Source of the DNA: Hirudinaria manillensis
Taxonomy: Eukaryota; Annelida; Clitellata; Hirudinida; Hirudinidae
Length of the DNA: 64,000 bases
NCBI GenBank assembly: GCA_034509925.1
Contig: CM067536.1
Location: 4,458,501-4,522,500, forward strand
Reading direction: 5' to 3'
Positions 58,955 through 64,000 of the stretch are shown piece after piece. The notes under the pieces were generated by a model that did no database searches, had not been told where the DNA came from, and saw only the letters and a list, made by a program, of their open reading frames with translations. The translations under genes were made by a program, and so were the position numbers. Within the stretch, counting starts at the first letter, position 1, and every line of letters begins with the position of its first letter.

Positions 58955-61900
58955 TTATGTTCCACTTAGTGGCAGGAATGGCAAGTCAAATGCCTCACAC
59001 ATCACCTTCAGTGAATCATCCTGCGCACGCTTCCTGAGCTGGTTCGCGTGGCGATGGAGCATTTTGCCGCTTGCCTCCACTAGGTAGACTTGACGTCCCT
59101 GTCTGCGCCTCATCCATCCCTGTATCCACTTCGGGTGACTCGGTTCCTTGTAGTCTCTTACGTTCACCACGATTAAGAACATCACTCCTTCAATCGGGCC
59201 GGCAAAATCAATATGGACCCTTTCCCAGGCACAATCCGGTTTCGGCCATGGCGTCAGTTCGTTCCTGACAGGCATCTTTGCAGCCAACTGGCATGAACTG
59301 CAAAGTCTTACTCTGTCTTCGATGTCCCTGTCAATTCCTTGCCAGTAAACGTGCAGATGAGCTAGCATTTTCATTCTGGTTGTCCCAGGATGTCCCTCGT
59401 GCAGCATCTTCAAAATTCGGCCTTGCAGGGCTGATGGGATCACGGCTCGTGTTCCCATGAAGAGTGCACCCTCATGGACTGACAAGTCTGTAGAACGGCT
59501 GTGGAAGGCGTGCAGAGTCGAACCAGCCCGGAAACAAGGCCATCTACCCGTTCTTACACTTTCGACAACCAACTTTAGCTCGGAATCTTCCTCAGTCATC
59601 CTCTGAATATCCTCCTTTGTGACTGGCAAGTTTCGGATGACATCACTCTGAACTGCCTTGACATCCCTTTCGATCTTCGCAATGACGATGTCTTCATCTT
59701 CTGGCAGCTTCTTCGTAGCGATGAGACGGGACAACGCATCGGCTTGACCAAAGTGAGTGGATCGCCTATACTCGATGACAAAATCATACGCAAGCAAAAC
59801 GAGTTCCCATCGTTGGAGCCGATTTGCTGAATGAGCTTATATACCAACCTTGGATCCGAAGATCGAAAACAGTGGCTTATGATCAGTCAGCAACAGGAAG
59901 CTTCTGCCGTATATGTAGCGATGAAATTTTCTTACCGCAAATACTAAGGCCAGAGCTTCTTTCTCGATCTGTCCGTAGTTCTTCTCTGCCTTGGTGAGAG
60001 ATCTACTGGCGTGTGCGATCGCCTTCTCCGTGCCGTTCGGTAAGCGATGAGAGATGACTGCTCCCACTCCATAGTCACACGCGTCCGCAGCAACGACGAT
60101 GTCCAGTGCAGGGTCGAAGTGCGTCAACAACAGATCAGACTGCAACACTACCTTGAGCTTGTCCAAAACTCTCTGGTGTTGAGCAGTCCACACGAATTTG
60201 TCTTCTCTTTCCAGATCGTCCAGGAGGCCTCTCATTGAACGCACATCTGGCACAAAAGACGAGTCGTAGCTTATCATACCTAAGAACGATTTCAGCTGCT
60301 TTTGATCCTTAGGCGCTGGCATTCCGATAATTGCTTGTATTTTCTCGAGATCTGGTCGACGGCCATCTTTTGAAACCACGTGTCTCAAGAAGTTGATTTC
60401 AGGTTATGCAAAGGAGCACCTCCATTCTGACGCGGAAACCATAATCTGCAATTCTTTCAAACAAAGCCTGGACGTTATTGTTGTGCTCTAGAATTGTTGA
60501 TCCTGTCACGATGACATCATCAAGATCTGCCGCACAGCCATTAAGTCCTGTGATCATTCGATCCATGGCTTCTTGGAAAATGCCAGGTGCGCATTTGACT
60601 CCGAAGGGTAACCGCTGGTACTGGAACAGGCCCTTGTGTGTATTTATCGTCACCAGTTCCTTCGAGTCATCTTCGACTTCCATCTGCAAGTATGCGTCTG
60701 CGAAGTCGATCTGGGTAAACCATGCGCCTTGGTTTAGACGAGCGAAGATTTCGTCGGGTGTCGGCAGAGGGTGACGGTGCATCTCGAGTGCTTCGTTTAA
60801 TCCTGTCTTGAAATCAGCACAGATTCGGACTGATCCGTTCTTCTTGGCCACTACAACAATCGGGGCAGCCCAATTGCTATAATCCACTTTCTTCAAGACT
60901 CCTTGTTGCACTAGACGCTCCAGCTCTGTGTTGACTGCTTCCTCCCGAGCGAACGGAATCTTCCTCTGTCGGCTAAAGGTCGGACGAACTCCCTGTCTTA
61001 CAATCAACTGTGCTCGAGTCTTGCATTTGCCCAACTCCTCTTCGAAAACATCTGGGAACCTTTCAGCCTAACTCTTGGCAAGTTGTCTCCCTTCTTCTTC
61101 TGGCTTCTGCTCAATTTTGCAGCAGATGGCGTTGAAGGCTTTCTGTAGAGGTGGCAGCTGATTCATCCACTCGATGCCCAACAGTTGATCTACGTTTTCA
61201 GCCACATAGTAGCGACCGTGGCCTGAAAATCCTCCGCAGGTGAACTTAACATCAAATTGACCCAGGACCTCAATCGGCATTCCATTTGCAGCTCCCAGTG
61301 AAGTCGTCGTTCCTTCCAGAGATGGCGAACCTATCTGCTCCCATGCGTCTCTGCTTATTATCGTGACGTCTGCACCAACTGCATTCTGACCTTGGTTTCT
61401 CCGGAACTAACTTCGGCGTACCTTCGATTGGTCCTGAGATCTGTGTTAATTTTTCTGACTCTCCCCTTGAATTTCGATTCCTTTCTGTGGCAGTCCTTCT
61501 GTGGGCAATCCTTCTTGAAATGTGACAAGGATCCACCAATGAAGCAGGCACCCTTGGACGATTCTCGAGGATTTTCCTTGCTAGGGAAAATATGTCGAGT
61601 CTTCTTCCTCTGGTGGCCTCTTTGAACTGCATTCACAGCCTGTGCACCGTCTACCATGTCGGCGTCTTTCCTCAGACTGACAATGTTATCACACTCGTTT
61701 ACCATGTCTTGTAGAGTGCATCCTTCCTGCTTCTCCAGCTTGGACAGCATTCTAGTTCTGATATCGGCATACTTGGACCCAGTTAACGCAGTTATGTAGA
61801 TCAGGCATTTGAAATTTTCCACTGTCAGAGTGTCGATCCGAGCCAGCGTCACCATTCTATTTATCATCGTACCCAGTTTGCGGAACGAAGGGAAGAGGCA

Positions 61901-62460
61901 TGGCGTCGAATCTCCTCTTGAAAACTGAAACTTTGTCACCGAAAATGTCTTCCAAAGTTTCCTTCGTTTGCTCGTAGGACAAATCACTTGGAGACAGTGG
62001 CATGATGTGATCTGTAAAACTGTGGTATGCCTCTTCATTCAGCTTCGACACGAGTGCGCCTGTCTTGTCTGCATCCGATAGCTGCATTGCGTGATTTCCT
62101 AGGACTGCTTCAAACCGTCCCATCCACTTGGAAAAGGGTGTCCCAGACTCAGGATCATAACTAAACTGCGTTATCTGTCTCATGAGCTCCGGGAGTAGAT
62201 CTGATTTTCTTTCTGTCTCTGTGGCTTCTTTACACTGAGGTTTCAGGGACTGGAGCAATTGCAACAATGCCTCTTCCCTTCGACGGTTCTCCTCGTCTCG
62301 GCGGAGATCATTCTCACGGCGGCGTGTTTCTTCCTCGCGACGGCGAGTTTCCTCCTCCTCACGACGACGAATTTCTTCATCGCGACGGCGAATTTCTTCC
62401 TCCTCACGACGACGAAATTCATCGTCGATTTTCTTCCATGAACATCGTCATCATGGTCAA
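58955..62460 (-). mobile_element. Ty3/gypsy gag-pol remnant
   Basis: Read leftwards. Gag: a charged coiled coil made of RRREEEE-type repeats (about 62430-62285), then QFSYDPESGTPFSKWMGRFE; the zinc knuckle is damaged (CFIGGSLSHFKKDC lacks the second cysteine). Protease-region tail: VAENVDQLLGIEWMNQLPPL (about 61200). RT: AAPIVVVAKKNGSVRICADF, FTQIDFADAYLQMEVEDDSK, PFGVKCAPGIFQEAMD, with ADLDDVIVTG where YLDD is expected. RNase H: VVAADACDYGVGAVIS and LLLTDHKPLFSIFG. Integrase: HEGHPGTTRMKMLAHLHVYW, CSSCQLAAKMPVRNELTPWP, then VHIDFAGPIEGVMFLIVVNV; the remaining core is deleted and the frame jumps to a C-terminal domain (DYKEPSHPKWIQG). Stops and shifts occur near 60400 and 61070. Coding GC is much higher than in the surroundings. 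Confidence 0.92.
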
Positions 62461-63019
62461 AAATTTATCCTCAGTAGCCATCCTCGTCGCCAAATATGTT
62501 ATAACTTCAGAATATCGAGATCAACACGGTTTATTAGGATCAACGCAATACGTCACAACTCGACACAACACGACACAGTACGATACGAACACGAGCGGAA
62601 TTAAAAACGGAAAACAAGCGTGCCTCGTCGCACGAGGTGCACAAAACCAAAGATACGTATAATCCCACATCATCCATGTTTCATACGGAGTAAAACTCTT
62701 CAGTAATTCTTCAGTAGGAATTGAGAAAGATTCAGAAGAAATCACAGCATAAAGCACATGAGTACCAGATCGCTTGTTGAGAAAGATTTAACAGAAGTCA
62801 CATGCATACTTTCCATCTGAACCAAAGAGAGGGAAACTGACATTGTTAGGCAACGATTCAATAAAAAAATGAATGACATCCCTATCTGATTTTGTCAAAG
62901 GTTGCCTGAATGCAATACTTTATGTTTTGAAGATATCTTATCTACAACTAAGAAAACCTGACTTTTGTCGGGTGAAAGTTGCAATTACAAGCCACAATTG
63001 ATGATTACTTTACATCTGA
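62461..63019. other. Gypsy 5' flank or LTR sequence, otherwise nothing recognised
   Basis: ACACGGTTTATTAGGATCAA near 62524, read on the minus strand, resembles the polyadenylation/end part of an LTR for the 58955-62460 element, but no matching 3' copy was found near 58.9 kb. A motif CATCTGAACCAAAGA occurs at about 62813 and again near 63013. Confidence 0.35.
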
Positions 63020-64000
63020 ACCAAAGAAAATGAACGCAACGATTCTAAATTAGAAGATCTATCGCTTCCTTATTATCAGTAAATTTTTACTGATTTCCAC
63101 TTATTTTAGACTCTGCTTGCTTCAGACCATAAAATGATTTGACATTCTAACTTCTATTTATATCCATTCGAAATTCTCATGTAAATTTCTGGATGCAAGA
63201 ACGCGTGTACATCCATCTGGTTTATATCTAGATCAAATACATCTGCTAGAGATATGAGAAGACGGAGTAACGCAACTAGCGCAACGCACTAGTGGTGCAT
63301 TTTTTTCAATTCAATCGATGCCAGGCTTTTAAGAACATTCTTTTACGACTGAACTACCATTGTGACGTTCAACAACTCTATCCTTTTTTTCTGGGAGAAA
63401 CTTTGAAGGAGTCCATGTTTTTATTCTCAATGTGAGCCGAATTTCGTCTGCTTTTCCACTTATCGGAATGAATTAAGAGTTTCCAAAGTGAAAAACCTGA
63501 AAAAACGATTTCTGTTGTATTCGATTGGATCTGCGAGAAGTACTTGGAGGTGATATTCCTTCTTCCTATAGCATTAGTTTCTGCGATTCTTCTTGAGACA
63601 AAAAATTTAATAATATATCATTTATGTTATACAGAGCCTTGCGCCTTCCCTGTAGGGAAGTTGTGCTAGTCCTAAATCCACGCCTGAGACAGTGATTTGG
63701 TAGGATAACCAGGTGTGGCGATTGTTTCTATCCAAAAATCCCTACTTACTCCATAAGCATGACCCTTGCAATGTTTTATTAAACCTCTCCGATAAGCCAT
63801 TTTGAAATGGTTTTATCATCAATGATAATTCCATTGCTGTTAAGGATCTGAGAAAGATAATTATTGACATATTCTAGACCTTTGTCTGTTCTAAGCTGTT
63901 TTTTGTCTTCGACAAGAAGCTTGATCTCTGAGTCTAATGCTTTTGAATTAACAAAATATACACAGAAGTGTAATGTAACGAAGTAATTTAGCTCCGCCAA
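63020..64000 (-). mobile_element. Ty1/copia remnant, third copy, cut by the window edge
   Basis: At 64000-63779 an open minus-strand frame reads SEIKLLVEDKKQLRTDKGLE, YVNNYLSQILNSNGIIIDDK, the integrase core of the same copia family as at 9.6 and 33.4 kb. Below it, degraded RT and RNase H sequence (about 63260-63060) corresponds to 35100-35300. The element continues past the window's right end. Confidence 0.8.

Overview
The window looks like nuclear DNA of an invertebrate animal, most likely an arthropod and possibly a copepod-type crustacean. It is AT-rich, its genes are split by short GT-AG introns, and it is dense with decayed transposons. The recognisable host genes are a synaptotagmin, lin-28, a CUB-domain receptor-like protein, an aquaglyceroporin and an ENaC/degenerin (pickpocket-type) channel. 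The arthropod assignment is inference; it rests on the lin-28 zinc-knuckle spacing and the pickpocket-type channel.

Layout. 1-2400: no recognised gene. 2401-12682 (+): a complete seven-exon synaptotagmin whose introns hold a DUF4806-coding terminal-inverted-repeat element (3284-5346), a Tc1-type remnant (about 8380-9490) and a Ty1/copia remnant (about 9610-11160). 13411-14074 (-): the last three exons of lin-28, convergent with the synaptotagmin. 14.6-20.1 kb: hAT, LINE, pogo/Tigger and Tc1 remnants. 20267-27242: two nearly identical head-to-tail copies of a 3.49 kb unit whose junction falls inside a transposon terminus. 27.7-30 kb: an LTR-like repeat, an unusual repetitive open frame and a Ty3/gypsy pol remnant. 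31072-44146 (-): a four-CUB gene interrupted by copia, gypsy and Tigger debris and by an inverted fragment of the channel gene. 45312-46589 (-): a complete six-exon aquaglyceroporin. 47.4-49.7 kb: hAT and LTR-element remnants. 50570-58073 (-): seven exons of an ENaC/degenerin channel with Helitron, solo-LTR and TTAA-flanked elements in its introns. 58955-62460 (-): a Ty3/gypsy gag-pol remnant. 63020-64000 (-): a third copia copy running off the window.

The host genes are mostly neuronal or membrane proteins: a vesicle C2 protein, a CUB protein of the type that accompanies ion channels, a cation channel and a solute channel. Nothing shows that they form one pathway. I found no CRISPR array, operon, rRNA gene or convincing functional tRNA gene. 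Gene models were joined by hand from splice-site phase and family similarity. All listed exon phases agree, but no transcript evidence was available.
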